Shown piece by piece: positions 18,908-28,155 of a stretch of 64,000 nucleotides of DNA (its first letter is position 1; each line of letters opens with the position of its first letter). The notes below the pieces were generated by a model. That model made no database searches and was not told where the DNA came from. It saw only the letters and a list, made by a program, of their open reading frames with translations. The translations under genes were made by a program, and so were the position numbers. This DNA comes from Cylindrospermum stagnale PCC 7417 (GTDB taxonomy: Bacteria; Cyanobacteriota; Cyanobacteriia; Cyanobacteriales; Nostocaceae): positions 3,933,501 to 3,997,500 of the forward strand of contig NC_019757.1 of assembly GCF_000317535.1 (NCBI RefSeq). The letters run 5' to 3'.

Positions 18908-19158
18908 CGTATATTCCCCTCTTTTTTTTAACGACAATTGTTGCAAACTATGTATGTACTAACTTATCAGGTAGGTACACAGTGAACAAAAAGTTTATCA
19001 GTTTTTATTAATTGCCGGTCGGAAAAGGCGAGATTAGAAATAGTAGGTGTATTTTACAGCCGTAGGGCAGGCGTCACGAGAGCCAAGGATATATCATGGC
19101 AATGAATGGCAATTATTGCCATAATTATCATCAAGGAAAAATTAGGGAAGTAACGACA

Positions 19159-19428
19159 GTGAAAAGCATGAATATATCTCTCCCTGACGCGATGCGAACT
19201 TATATAGAAGAGAAGGTAGCATCTGGCGGTTACAGCAGTGTTAGTGAGTATTTCCGGGAATTAGTGCGCCAAGACCAAAAGCGTCAAGCGGCTGAACGTT
19301 TGGAAACAATGCTTTTAGAAGGTCTAAATTCTGGGAATGCAACTGAAATGACGCCTGATGATTGGGAAGACATCCGTCAAGCTGTGCGCGAAAGAATCGC
19401 CAAGAAAAAAGGGTCAAATCAAGGTTAA
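19159..19428 (+). CDS. ParD-like ribbon-helix-helix antitoxin
   Basis: About 90 residues with the N-terminal RHH motif MNISLPDAMRTYIEEKVASG followed by GYSSVSEYFRELVRQDQ, the classic ParD/CopG DNA-binding pattern, then an acidic-basic toxin-binding tail. The GTG at 19159 is chosen because GGAAG lies 8 bases upstream; an upstream ATG at 19096 would add unconserved residues. No ParE toxin gene follows. Instead the Panacea-type pair starts 49 bases downstream. It may be an orphan antitoxin or a regulator of the next two genes. Confidence 0.82.
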   Translation: MKSMNISLPDAMRTYIEEKVASGGYSSVSEYFRELVRQDQKRQAAERLETMLLEGLNSGNATEMTPDDWEDIRQAVRERIAKKKGSNQG

Positions 19429-19477
19429 TGCTCAGAGATGGATAGTTGCTAGAATTGAAAGATAAAAGGGAATAAGT

Positions 19478-19915
19478 ATGCTCAGTTGTCATGATGTTGC
19501 AAAGTATTTTCTAGCTCAAACAGACGAAGAGGCTGGGGATTTAATTTCTAATCTCAAGCTGCAAAAATTGCTTTACTATGCTCAAGGTTTTCACTTAGCA
19601 CTATATGATGAACCTCTTTTTTCTGAGCCTATTGAAGCTTGGACATACGGGCCTGTAGTGCCTGAAGTTTTCCATGAGTATAAAACCTTTGGTTCTGATG
19701 CGATTCCTATTCCTGAAAATATTGATTTTTCAAAATTTGATGAGCAAACTCTTGAACTACTAGATGAGGTATACAGTGTTTATGGTCAATTTTCAGCCTG
19801 GAAATTACGAAATATGACTTACAATGAAGAACCTTGGAAAGATACAGATGTAGGTAATATTATCACTTCTAACTCTCTGAAAAATTACTTTAAAACTCAG
19901 CTTGTGAATACCTAG
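19478..19915 (+). CDS. Panacea-domain (DUF4065, SocA-like) antitoxin
   Basis: A 145-residue protein with the DUF4065 signature: an N-terminal helical segment ending NLKLQKLLYYAQGFHLALY, then AWTYGPVVPEVFHEYK, and the C-terminal LSAWKLRNMTY..PWK-type segment. This domain is the promiscuous neutralising module of PanAT toxin-antitoxin systems (also called SocA or GepA). It stands directly upstream of a second small gene, with one base between stop and ATG, as expected for antitoxin followed by toxin. SD GGGAAT lies upstream of the ATG. Confidence 0.82.
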   Translation: MLSCHDVAKYFLAQTDEEAGDLISNLKLQKLLYYAQGFHLALYDEPLFSEPIEAWTYGPVVPEVFHEYKTFGSDAIPIPENIDFSKFDEQTLELLDEVYSVYGQFSAWKLRNMTYNEEPWKDTDVGNIITSNSLKNYFKTQLVNT

Positions 19916-19916
19916 A

Positions 19917-20339
19917 ATGAGTAGCAAGAAAAGATTTAAAAACCCGCCAAAGGAAAGCGGAAATAAGCTATTTACTCCATCTGACAAAGAAGAAATACCC
20001 CCAGAGCAACAACCACCTATATTTTCTCTACGTTACCTAGAAGGTGAATATTGCTTAACCAAATGTGATAAAGATGATCAGGCTGCATTTGCTCTAAAAA
20101 TTCATAGGCTGAGTAAGTTGACTTGGAGTCAAATACAGTCACAAGATAGACATAAGTTGGGTTACGAAAAAATTGCTAGAGATGCTATAAAATCACCAAT
20201 TCCCAAGTTTATTACTGAAGATGTAAATATTATTGCTTTTCGCTTTTCTGGAATGAAACCGATGGTTGGCTATCGGGATAGAGCTATTTTTTATGTTATC
20301 TGGCTAGATAGAGATTTTACTCTTTATGACCATAGTTAA
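19917..20339 (+). CDS. Probable toxin partner of the Panacea antitoxin
   Basis: A 140-residue basic protein. The N-terminal 40 residues are polar and proline-rich. The rest reads like a compact alpha/beta domain ending in FRFSGMKPMVGYRDRAIFYVIWLDRDFTLYDH, which recalls RelE/HigB-like RNase toxins (strand, basic loop, strand). I do not recognise a specific family and no catalytic residues can be named with confidence. The toxin role is inferred from position, one base after the DUF4065 antitoxin. AT-rich relative to its neighbours. Confidence 0.6.
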   Translation: MSSKKRFKNPPKESGNKLFTPSDKEEIPPEQQPPIFSLRYLEGEYCLTKCDKDDQAAFALKIHRLSKLTWSQIQSQDRHKLGYEKIARDAIKSPIPKFITEDVNIIAFRFSGMKPMVGYRDRAIFYVIWLDRDFTLYDHS

Positions 20340-20938
20340 TTAATGATTTTGCAATATCCCACTTATTAAAATATAGGCTTAACTCAGATAAATAGATTTT
20401 AATTTTTCGGAAACTGCAAATATTCCAACAGTAGCAACCGTGAATAGTCCAGCATTCTCACATAACTCTTAACTTGTTTATCTTGCTATTACTACCAAAG
20501 TAAAATATTGCAATTTGAGGCATATTTAAAACTCGCATCCCTTGTAATTGGTCGATTGCCTGAGCTTTGTTGATAATTTGACCTGTGGATTGAAGTTGAC
20601 TGGCATAACCTCTAATATTCAAGGAGAAACCCTTGTAATGAGGTTATATCAAATCTTCTCGATTACAAATCACTTTCTCGGAACCCCACCCCGGTTTTGC
20701 TGACGCAAAACCTCCCCTCCCCCGCAACAAAAGTTTTTCCTTTCCCCTCTCCTTTTAGGAGAGGGCTAGGGAGAGGTGGGGAGGGGATTGAGGGGTGGGG
20801 TCAAACGGCTGTGGGACAACGGTTTGAGCTTTAGTTGACACCAATGAGCATTGCTGTGCCCCTACCGCGTGGTCTATTTACTTGAAAATCGATGCAAAAA
20901 CAAAACTATGCCTCCAAAGTGAAGAGGGGCGGTTTTGT
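20340..20938. other. Repeat-rich spacer
   Basis: About 600 bases between convergent genes. The first 300 bases are AT-rich without a coding frame. From about 20685 to 20810 there is a dispersed repeat with CCCCACCCCGGTTTTGC / GCAAAACC and CCTCTCCTTTTAGGAGAGGG hairpins, ending in GGGGTGGGG. Short open frames overlapping mnmA here are shadows. Confidence 0.6.
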
Positions 20939-21994
20939 TCAACTAAATGACTCAATAATCCCGCCACCCAAAACCTTATCACCGTCGTACCAAACCGCAG
21001 CTTGTCCGGGGGTGATGCTGAATTGGGGTTCATCAAATACCAAGCGGATGCGGGAGTCTTCCAGAGGAATCACCGTCACGGGTACGGGGGTGGAACGATA
21101 GCGAATTTGCACTTCGGCCCGAATTGGGGCGGATGGTTGTGCGATGGAAACCCAGTTGATGCGGTTGACGGTGCATTCTGGCTGAGTTCCTTTGGTGCGA
21201 TCGCCAACTACCACTCTATTATTAATCGCATCCAACTCAATCACATACAGAGGTTCGGCGGCAGCAATCCCCAATCCCTTACGCTGACCAATGGTGTAAT
21301 GATGGACACCGTCATGTTGCCCCAAAACCTTGCCTGTGGTATCCACAATTTCGCCTTGTTTGGGTGCGAGATACTTATCCAGAAATGCCCGCATAGAACC
21401 GTTACTTTCCACTAAGCACAAGTCTTGACTTTCTGGCTTATCGGCGGTTTTTAACCCGTATTCGGTGGCGATGCGGCGGGTGTCGGCTTTTTGCAATTCA
21501 CCAAGGGGAAATACGGTTGCTGCAAGTAAATCTTGCGACAAGTCATAAAGGAAGTAAGATTGATCTTTATTGCGATCAACAGCCCTGAATAATTGGTAAC
21601 GTCCTGTAGTTTCGTCGTAGGCAATTTGGGCATAATGACCTGTGGCGATGCGATCGCATCCCAATTCTTCACGGGCATACTTAACCATCGGCCCAAACTT
21701 CACCGTCTTATTGCACTGTGAGCAAGGCAACGGCGTAATTCCCACACTGTAACCAGTCACCAAAAAATCAACAATTTCCGTCTGAAAGACATCCCGAATA
21801 TCTACAACCTGATGGGGAACGCCCAGTTGTTCACAAATTTCAGCCGCGTCGATCATTCCTTCAGAGCAACATTGACCCTTTCCTTTCATCAGCCAAAGAG
21901 TCAAACCAATCACTTCATAGCCCTGATGGTGCAGAATAGCAGCGGCGGTGGAACTGTCAACACCACCAGAAAGACCAACGACGACTTTTTTCAT
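20939..21994 (-). CDS. mnmA: tRNA-specific 2-thiouridylase MnmA
   Basis: Catalyses the 2-thiolation of the wobble uridine in tRNA Lys, Glu and Gln. The PP-loop ATPase motif is [18 protein letters not shown] at the N-terminus. The catalytic cysteines are in [12 protein letters not shown] (about residue 100) and SQDLCLVE (about 200). [10 protein letters not shown] and [13 protein letters not shown] are family blocks. Length (351) is normal. Monocistronic as far as can be seen, reading towards the spacer at 20340. Confidence 0.95.
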   Translation of the reverse strand: MKKVVVGLSGGVDSSTAAAILHHQGYEVIGLTLWLMKGKGQCCSEGMIDAAEICEQLGVPHQVVDIRDVFQTEIVDFLVTGYSVGITPLPCSQCNKTVKFGPMVKYAREELGCDRIATGHYAQIAYDETTGRYQLFRAVDRNKDQSYFLYDLSQDLLAATVFPLGELQKADTRRIATEYGLKTADKPESQDLCLVESNGSMRAFLDKYLAPKQGEIVDTTGKVLGQHDGVHHYTIGQRKGLGIAAAEPLYVIELDAINNRVVVGDRTKGTQPECTVNRINWVSIAQPSAPIRAEVQIRYRSTPVPVTVIPLEDSRIRLVFDEPQFSITPGQAAVWYDGDKVLGGGIIESFS

Positions 21995-22282
21995 ATCCTT
22001 AAAAATCTTTATTCTTGTGCTAGCTGAGATTTCTCATACCAGCACGACACGAGATCAACGTGACCGCTCGATTATAGCACACCTATCTTCAAAGCCTTAC
22101 TAGAAAGGCGCTTCAGTTTTTAGGCTATTAACTTGTTATTTCATCAGCCGCGCCATATTTTACTGACAGAGCCTCAGACTGCTTGTAGATGTATTCATTA
22201 TCACCCAGATAAGCTAATTCTAAGCTAACACTGAAGTGTCCAAAAATCATTTAGCCAACTGTCTAGGAAGCTGATTACTAAT

Positions 22283-23017
22283 ATGTCTAGTGCAATACCA
22301 AGTCGATTTATCACCTTACCGCTGCTACCCTTTTTTCTAGGAGGATGCTTGGCACTGATTCCCCACTGTAACCCAGCACAAGCGCAGCAAAGGAGAAGTG
22401 AACCTTTACCACCACTGCCAAATCTCCAAGAGGTTCCCACTAATCAGCAACCAGTAGAGTTTTCTAACCAGAACTATCAGCCCTCCCAACCAGTAAAGTT
22501 TAGTCAAAATACCCAGAACTTTGAACGCTACTTTGTCTACGTTGATAGCGATAACCCGCAGATATTGCAACGAGTGCGTCAGATTGAGCGCAGTGCTTAT
22601 ACCCGTCCCTTCAATGGGCGTACTGTCATCCAGTCGGGAGTATTTAGCACTAGAGCTAATGCTCAACAGCGGGTTGACGAACTGGCATCAAATGGTATCT
22701 ATGGCGTAGGTATCGCCAGCTTCTCTAACACCGAAGAAACAGTTATTTCTACTAATGGAGGTAATTCTCGCAATGATAGAAGGGATAATTCTAATTATTA
22801 CTATGTCGCTATTCCCGCCAAATCCCAAAGTTTAGCCAACATCGTCCAACGAATTCGGCAAAATATCAGCCCAAATATCAGTGTTTTATCCAGAAATCAA
22901 CCACGAGGATGGCACGTAGCTGTGGGGCCTTTTACCCAGCGACTTGAAGCCGAACAATGGAATAAATATCTGCAAAACTTTGGCTATGGTAATGCCAGGG
23001 TTTATTACGGCAGATAA
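22283..23017 (+). CDS. Exported protein with two SPOR-like repeats
   Basis: A 244-residue protein with a signal peptide (about residues 1-34, ending AQAQQ; the LGGCLA stretch could also be read as a lipobox-like site). A proline/glutamine-rich linker precedes two related ~75-residue modules: YFVYVDSDN..VIQSGVFSTRANAQQRVDELASNGI and YYYVAIPAKSQ..WHVAVGPFTQRLEAEQWNKYLQNFG. Both have the SPOR pattern (an aromatic-V-x-hydrophobic-G-x-F block followed by an A...L helix). It probably binds denuded peptidoglycan. Function is otherwise unknown. Confidence 0.72.
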   Translation: MSSAIPSRFITLPLLPFFLGGCLALIPHCNPAQAQQRRSEPLPPLPNLQEVPTNQQPVEFSNQNYQPSQPVKFSQNTQNFERYFVYVDSDNPQILQRVRQIERSAYTRPFNGRTVIQSGVFSTRANAQQRVDELASNGIYGVGIASFSNTEETVISTNGGNSRNDRRDNSNYYYVAIPAKSQSLANIVQRIRQNISPNISVLSRNQPRGWHVAVGPFTQRLEAEQWNKYLQNFGYGNARVYYGR

Positions 23018-23079
23018 AAGAGTGCTTACGAACTGAATTAAGAGGTAAAACTAAAGAATGAGGAGTTAATTAATATAGT

Positions 23080-23262
23080 GCTTCTCATTTTTCTGTTATA
23101 CACTTTGACCTCGCTTCCATTCCTCTCCCCACCTCTCCCTAACCCTCCCCTGCAAGGGGAGGGAAGAGGAGCAGCTTTTATTGTTGGGGGAGAGGCTTTG
23201 AAACTTACTCCCCTTCCCTCTCAGGGAAGGGGTTGGGGGTTAGGTCTCTATTGAACTCAACA
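23080..23262. repeat. Dispersed spacer repeat (CTCTCC hairpins)
   Basis: CCTCTCCCCACCTCTCCC, then GCAAGGGGAGGGAAGAGG, GGGGGAGAGG, and GGGAAGGGGTTGGGGGTTAGG. It belongs to the same family as blocks near 13740, 20690 and 60780. It reads in frame with nnrD but is upstream of that gene's real start. Confidence 0.6.
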
Positions 23263-23289
23263 GCACTCATAACTCAGGACTCAAAACTG

Positions 23290-24843
23290 ATGCAAGATAG
23301 GCAAGAAAAAATTTCGCAAGTAGTGGTTACTGCTGCACAAATGCGCGATATTGAACAGCAGATCTTTGCAGCAGGTATGCCTGTAGTCGCTTTAATGGAA
23401 AAAGTCGCGGGACTGATTGCACGTCGCGTACAAGATTTGATTCCCCCAACCCCGCTTAAAAAGCGTGTAGGAATTTTAGTCGGCCCCGGCCATAATGGGG
23501 GTGATGCTTTGGTGGTAGCCCGTGAATTGTATTTTCGCGGGTATGAGATTTGGATTTATTCGCCTTTTGAAAAACTGAAGGAATTAACTACGCAGCATTT
23601 GCAGTATGCTCAAAGTTTGGGTATTCCCTGTTATTCAGCTATTGAAGAATTGCCAGATTGTGATTTTTTGATTGATGGGTTATTTGGTTTCGGTTTAGAA
23701 AGAACAATTACTGATGCCATTGCCACGGCAATTAATGAACTAAATGAACGCAATCAGCCGATTTTTAGTATTGATTTACCTTCGGGGATTCACACTGATA
23801 CAGGTGAAGTTTTAGGAACCGCAATTCGTGCTACTCACACTTTTTGTTTGGGTTTGTGGAAGTTGGCATTTTTGCAAGATCAAGCTTTAGATTATTTTGG
23901 TAAAGTTGAATTAATTGATTTTGATATTCCCTTGGCAGATGTACAAGCCGTTTTGGGGGAAGTACCGAAGATTAAACGCATTACCAAAGTTACGGCACTT
24001 TCAACTTTACCGCTTCCCCGTCCTCCAGTGACTCACAAATATAAGGAAGGGCATTTACTGCTGGTTTGTGGTTCTCGGCGTTATGCGGGTGGGGCAATTT
24101 TAACTGGTTTAGGTGCGAGAGCAAGTGGTGTGGGGATGCTTTCGATTGCGGTACCGGAATCTTTGAAATATCTTTTGGTGTCTCATTTGCCAGAAGCGCT
24201 GATTATTGGTTGTCCTGAGACGGAAACGGGGGCTATATCGCAGTTGCAGCTACCGGAAAAAACTGATTTGAGTTCTTTTAGTGCGATCGCCATTGGCCCC
24301 GGTTTAACAAAAGATAGCACACCCATTGTCCAAGCAGTGATGAAAAGCCCAGAACCTTTACTGCTTGATGCTGACGCTTTAAATATCCTGGCGCAATTGG
24401 GAACCATCCCCACTTTACAACAACGCCAAGCTGCAACGGTTCTCACACCCCATACAGGTGAATTTCAGCGGTTGTTTCCTGATATTGCTGATGTTAAAGC
24501 AGACAAAATCAAAGCTGTGCAAGCAGCTGCATCTCAATGTGGTGCGACAATATTATTAAAAGGGGCGAGAACTGCCATATCTAATCCCCAAGGTGCTGTT
24601 TGGATTAATCCTGAAAGTACTCCAGCCTTAGCCCGTGGCGGTAGTGGAGATGTGTTAACTGGGTTACTTGGTGGGTTGTTGGCGCAAGCTGCTACTAAGC
24701 AAATTCCCATTGAAGATATTGTCGCAACTGCGGCCTGGTGGCATTCTCAAGCTGGTATTTTAGCCGCGCAAGAACGTACAGAATTAGGTGTTGATGCGTT
24801 TACTTTGACGCAATATTTAATGCCAGTTTTGAAACAGATTTGA
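23290..24843 (+). CDS. nnrD: Bifunctional NAD(P)H-hydrate epimerase / ADP-dependent dehydratase
   Basis: Repairs damaged NADHX and NADPHX. The N-terminal YjeF_N epimerase half (about residues 10-215) has VVTAAQMRDIEQ, GILVGPGHNGGDALVVARELYFRG and IDLPSGIHTDTG. The C-terminal ribokinase-like dehydratase half (about 225-515) has HKYKEGHLLLVCGS, AIAIGPGLTKD, LTPHTGEFQRL and the ATP-site ARGGSGDVLTGLLGGLLAQ. The ATG at 23290 is chosen; the frame extends 19 codons upstream through repeat DNA. The last 50 codons are present again, mutated, at 27699. Confidence 0.94.
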   Translation: MQDRQEKISQVVVTAAQMRDIEQQIFAAGMPVVALMEKVAGLIARRVQDLIPPTPLKKRVGILVGPGHNGGDALVVARELYFRGYEIWIYSPFEKLKELTTQHLQYAQSLGIPCYSAIEELPDCDFLIDGLFGFGLERTITDAIATAINELNERNQPIFSIDLPSGIHTDTGEVLGTAIRATHTFCLGLWKLAFLQDQALDYFGKVELIDFDIPLADVQAVLGEVPKIKRITKVTALSTLPLPRPPVTHKYKEGHLLLVCGSRRYAGGAILTGLGARASGVGMLSIAVPESLKYLLVSHLPEALIIGCPETETGAISQLQLPEKTDLSSFSAIAIGPGLTKDSTPIVQAVMKSPEPLLLDADALNILAQLGTIPTLQQRQAATVLTPHTGEFQRLFPDIADVKADKIKAVQAAASQCGATILLKGARTAISNPQGAVWINPESTPALARGGSGDVLTGLLGGLLAQAATKQIPIEDIVATAAWWHSQAGILAAQERTELGVDAFTLTQYLMPVLKQI

Positions 24844-24972
24844 ATTTTCTCTATTTTGTGAGAATTTATTTTTTAACGTAGACGCGGAGCGGCGTGCCGC
24901 AGGCTACCGCAGAGGCGCAGAGGACGCAGAGAGAAAAATCATTTATTCGTAGAACAGGCGAGACGCCTGTTC
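24694..24972. repeat. Direct repeat copy 1 (nnrD 3' end plus AGAGGCGCAGAGG block)
   Basis: Covers the last 50 codons of nnrD, then CGTAGACGCGGAGCGGCGTG.., CGCAGAGGCGCAGAGGACGC and ATTTATTCGTAGAACAGGCG. The same order of sequences recurs at 27699-27990, shifted by 3005 bases. The remaining spacer to 25152 holds a long-range inverted pair (GGGGGGTAGGGT and ATACCCTACACCCC). Confidence 0.88.
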
Positions 24973-25152
24973 AGAATTTAACAAATGGACTGGCTGAAAG
25001 AGCAGTTTTCACAAAAAATACAATATTGTTTGAGCATAATATTGGGGGGTAGGGTTGTCGGTTCGTGTTAAAAGTCAGTCAATTTTTGGTGTGTAAACAA
25101 AACTTTCTTGTTCTTAATTTCCCTATACCCTACACCCCCTGCGCCAGTAATA

Positions 25153-25734
25153 TCAGGGATTTAAGCTGATCCTACCATTTGATTCAGAGGCAGTAGTTGC
25201 ACCGACTGCCATGACTGGAGACCATTCACTGACGCGGTTGTCATCTAAGACAGCTCGCACTCGATAACCAAGCTGAATCTGATGTGTCAGCAAGATTAAT
25301 TCGCGGTTGAGTAATCCCTGTGATTTTTGGTTTTCATTCGATGCCGCTTGTATCCGAAAACAGCGATCGCTTTGACGTTGTAACTTTGGAGATTTCCCTT
25401 CCATCAGCACCGTTTGTAGTTCGTACTCTTTAGCTTCGGGATATGGTTCCCAGCAAAGTTGCCAGTAAGTTGACCAGTTAATTAACTGTGTTGGTAATTC
25501 CTTGACCTCATCCGACAATGTAGAAACAAGTCCGGTGACTGGAGGCTGTACCACCTGAGGCTGATTAGAGGTGATATCAGCAGTTACGGAGTTTATAAGT
25601 CCAGGTTGCCCAACCTTCTGTGCGGCCATAGATGAAGCATCATCAAAATTTAGTATCAGTCCGCATATCAAAGTGAACAGCAAAATCAATCGTAGGCATT
25701 GTAATTGCACTAGCGGCAAGATTTTCAGATTCAT
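25153..25734 (-). CDS. Exported protein of unknown function, fibronectin-III-like segment
   Basis: 193 residues. Hydrophobic residues 10-30 (LQCLRLILLFTLICGLIL) form a signal peptide or anchor. The region from about 85 to 180 (INWSTYWQLCWEPYPEAKEYELQTVL ... YRVRAVLDDNRVSEWSPVMAVG) has the tryptophan/tyrosine spacing of a fibronectin type III fold. No enzyme motif is visible. It lies 21 bases after the end of the left-handed-helix protein upstream, on the same strand, so the two are probably co-transcribed inside the block bordered by the nnrD direct repeats. Confidence 0.62.
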   Translation of the reverse strand: MNLKILPLVQLQCLRLILLFTLICGLILNFDDASSMAAQKVGQPGLINSVTADITSNQPQVVQPPVTGLVSTLSDEVKELPTQLINWSTYWQLCWEPYPEAKEYELQTVLMEGKSPKLQRQSDRCFRIQAASNENQKSQGLLNRELILLTHQIQLGYRVRAVLDDNRVSEWSPVMAVGATTASESNGRISLNP

Positions 25735-25755
25735 AATTATGCAAAAGTCAATTGC

Positions 25756-27036
25756 TTACCACTCCACTAACGAAATGGTGTTGCCGTTGTTGGCATAGAT
25801 TGTTCGAGAAGCGATCGCTGTTCTGGGAGCTAGTGTAGAATTGAAGACTGCGCTTCTTTGCCCAACTGCTGATTTATTGCCGATGCTTGACCGGAATATA
25901 ACGGAGTTTGGTGCTAGCCCTACATCATCACCTACGCTGGTCTCAGGGCCATTAGCAACACCATTGACAACCTGCCTACCGCCATGAACTAGAACGCGAG
26001 GCCCATAACCAATCCCATTACCAAGAGTCAAGCTAGTTGTCTCTAAAGCGTGAAAGACAACATCGTTTGCCATACCAGCAATTTCCCCAACATTAAAAGG
26101 CTGACCCTCATCAGCACGCAACGAAATTCTATTACCTATTTTGCTGTCGAGTGTTGCTATAGAATCTTGCAAAACGATATTGCCAATGATCCGGTTACGA
26201 AAGTTTGGATAACGAGTGACACTTCCACCTATCTGCGGCAAACCTCCAGTGTTAAAAGAGGTGACTGGAGCGTAATTTATTCCTTGTACATTTGACAAGT
26301 CTGCTCTGGCTAATTCTGTGTAACCTTTGGCAAACGCTTCATTAACTTCGATGATGCCTTCCATCAATGCAACGTCGGCTTGTGTCAGGTTTGCCACCTT
26401 TCCCAAGCTGCCGCTACTAGCTTGTGAGTTAGTTGTGACATTTTTACCTGGCAGGACAACTTTACCAGCAGGTAAAGTCACACCAGGGCCAACCCGCGAG
26501 AGAAAGCTGACTACCGTGTTTCTTTCTATAGTTGCATCGTCGATTTCACAGTTAAAGCTGAGAAAGGTCTCAGGAATAGTGTTGTTGAACTGAGTATTGG
26601 TAACCGGGTCGCTAAAAGGCCCGGTTGAGCCTTGAATACCAATTTTGGCTGCACCTTTGATAGTGGCCATGTGTGCCATAATTACTCGCGGGCCAATCTC
26701 CGCTCCCGTTCCCGAAGCGAGAATTCTCACTTGGTCTTGGACGTTAGAATCTTCCGCGATGGTAATGGGGGCAGTAGTAGCGTTTAACTCAGCAAATGGT
26801 GCGACGTAAACTTTTTCGCCCAAGCTAATATTTGTTGGATTGGTGATTGTCGCAGTTGGGTCAAGGAAACTAGCTGACTCTGACGGTGCTGTACTTGGGC
26901 ATACAGGTAGGTTATTCACCGTTGGATTACACACCCCTCCAGAAGCAACGGCGGGTTGTGGATATATCTGTGTACCTATCACCAGCCCTAGGACAATTGC
27001 AGCTAAGGCACTAAAAACTGTGCGAAGTTTGAACAT
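25756..27036 (-). CDS. Exported left-handed beta-helix (hexapeptide) protein, gamma-carbonic-anhydrase-like
   Basis: The start is the ATG at 27036 (MFKLRTVFSALAAIVLGLVIG), with GAGGAG about 9 bases upstream; the frame extends 40 codons further but that part is not credible. A signal peptide is followed by 426 residues in total. Hexapeptide-like turns (IGPRVIMAHMATIKGAAKIG, NCEIDDATIERNTVV, SLGNGIGYGPRVLVHGG, VGDDVGLAPNSVIFRSSIGNKSAVG) indicate a left-handed parallel beta-helix as in CcmM and gamma-carbonic anhydrases. Histidines in MAHMA, FHALE and VHGG could be metal ligands, but the exact Cam spacing was not verified. Activity is unproven. The export signal argues against a carboxysome role. 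Confidence 0.68.
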   Translation of the reverse strand: MFKLRTVFSALAAIVLGLVIGTQIYPQPAVASGGVCNPTVNNLPVCPSTAPSESASFLDPTATITNPTNISLGEKVYVAPFAELNATTAPITIAEDSNVQDQVRILASGTGAEIGPRVIMAHMATIKGAAKIGIQGSTGPFSDPVTNTQFNNTIPETFLSFNCEIDDATIERNTVVSFLSRVGPGVTLPAGKVVLPGKNVTTNSQASSGSLGKVANLTQADVALMEGIIEVNEAFAKGYTELARADLSNVQGINYAPVTSFNTGGLPQIGGSVTRYPNFRNRIIGNIVLQDSIATLDSKIGNRISLRADEGQPFNVGEIAGMANDVVFHALETTSLTLGNGIGYGPRVLVHGGRQVVNGVANGPETSVGDDVGLAPNSVIFRSSIGNKSAVGQRSAVFNSTLAPRTAIASRTIYANNGNTISLVEW

Positions 27037-27202
27037 AGAAAAAAACTCCTCACGGGTTATGGAATATTTGGCTAAGAGAGAATCTGTACTATTCGAGTTA
27101 GAGATATAACCGTAGGTAATCCCAGGCGCAGGAATTACCAAAAAATTACACTGCAAAAGCCCCTATTTTGAGTCTTTCTCTGTTTGGGTATGAGACAAAG
27201 AG

Positions 27203-27424
27203 TTAACCGCCCCAAAAACCCGCCAAGTCGAGGAAATTTAGCAGACTAAATAATGAGTTCAAGAGCGTAACTGTAACTGTCGTTGTTGCCGAAGCAACCG
27301 CCTGATCGTAGACAGTCTGCCAAGCTTCTGTCCCGCTAGTCGATTGTCCATAGACTTTTGTACTAACGGCCAACGTGAAGCCAAGCGCACTTAGACCAGC
27401 AAGTATTGTGCGGCGTTTAAACAT
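27203..27424 (-). CDS. Small exported protein, unknown
   Basis: 73 residues: FKRRTILAGLSALGFTLAVSTKVYGQ is a convincing signal peptide (twin arginine followed by a hydrophobic core and a Y-G-Q cleavage region), then a short Thr/Val-rich mature part ending in a hydrophobic LLNFLDLAGFWGG. It stands 167 bases upstream of the beta-helix gene on the same strand and lies within the direct-repeat block. No family recognised. Confidence 0.55.
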   Translation of the reverse strand: MFKRRTILAGLSALGFTLAVSTKVYGQSTSGTEAWQTVYDQAVASATTTVTVTLLNSLFSLLNFLDLAGFWGG

Positions 27425-27698
27425 TATTCCTTGATACCTAATAACGGTTCAATCTAAGTTAATGAATCACTAATTGCTACAAGCAGCAACTACTTCATTG
27501 TATTCTTATTTACTGCTTTAGACTAGAGTTTTTGACATTGATAAAAACTATAGTTGTGATAAAAATTTTGGTAAATTTAGGATTCTAAATTTTGTAGTTA
27601 ATTTAAGGATTAGCTACGAAAAATCATCTATCTTATGGGGGATGTTCGTTTGTGCTTTATAGGATTTTGTAAAAGTCAACCTGAGTCGAAAGTCATGC

Positions 27699-27848
27699 AC
27701 TAAGCAAATTCCCATTGAATATATTGTCGCAACTGCGGCATAGTGGCATTCTCAAGCGAGTATTTTAGCAGCGCAAGAACGCACAGAATTGGGTGTGGAT
27801 GCCTTGAGTTTGACACAGTATTTAATGCCTGTTTTGAAACAGATTTGA
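27699..27848 (+). pseudogene. Detached, mutated copy of the nnrD 3' end
   Basis: Aligns base by base with 24694-24843 (both end GAAACAGATTTGA). It encodes the last 50 residues of the NAD(P)HX dehydratase with about 20 substitutions, including TGG to TAG (CGGCATAGTGGC against CGGCCTGGTGGC), which gives an in-frame stop. No upstream portion is present. It is a relic of a segmental duplication. Confidence 0.9.
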
Positions 27849-27990
27849 TTTTCTCTGTTTTGTGAAAAGTTATTTTTTAACGTAGACGCGGAGCGGCGTG
27901 CCGCAGGCTACCGCAGAGGCGCAGAGGACGCAGAGAGAAAAATGAGAGAAAAATCATTTATTCGTAGAACAGGCGTCTCGCCTGTCCGGG
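27849..27990. repeat. Direct repeat copy 2 (spacer part)
   Basis: The sequence after the nnrD fragment repeats the sequence after intact nnrD: TTTTGTGA(A/G)AA..TTATTTTTTAACG, the GTAGACGCGGAGCGGCGTG block, GAGGCGCAGAGGACGCAGAG, and CGTAGAACAGGCG. Copy 2 has a small extra ATGAGAGAAAA duplication. Confidence 0.85.
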
Positions 27991-28071
27991 ATACTTGCCT
28001 AACGACCGCTTTGAGTAACTATCCTTATTTAATGCCTGTTGTGTTTTGATTAAAATACCTATTGATTAACT

Positions 28072-28155
28072 GTACCAAAAAAGGTACAAAAACCCCCAAA
28101 AAGGTCATTAGAATTAGCTGTAGAACGTAAACAAAAACTGGAGGCAAATAAATGA
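28072..28155 (+). pseudogene. HigB-like (Gp49/DUF891) toxin C-terminal remnant
   Basis: The frame reads VPKKVQKPPKRSLELAVERK then QKLEANK and stop. This resembles the basic C-terminal tail of Gp49-like HigB toxins (a pattern of the F.KKTQKTPK.EI.LA..RK type). An in-frame TGA precedes it and no N-terminal part exists, so the toxin is lost. Its stop overlaps the ATG of the next gene (ATGA), the usual coupling in higBA operons. Confidence 0.5.
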
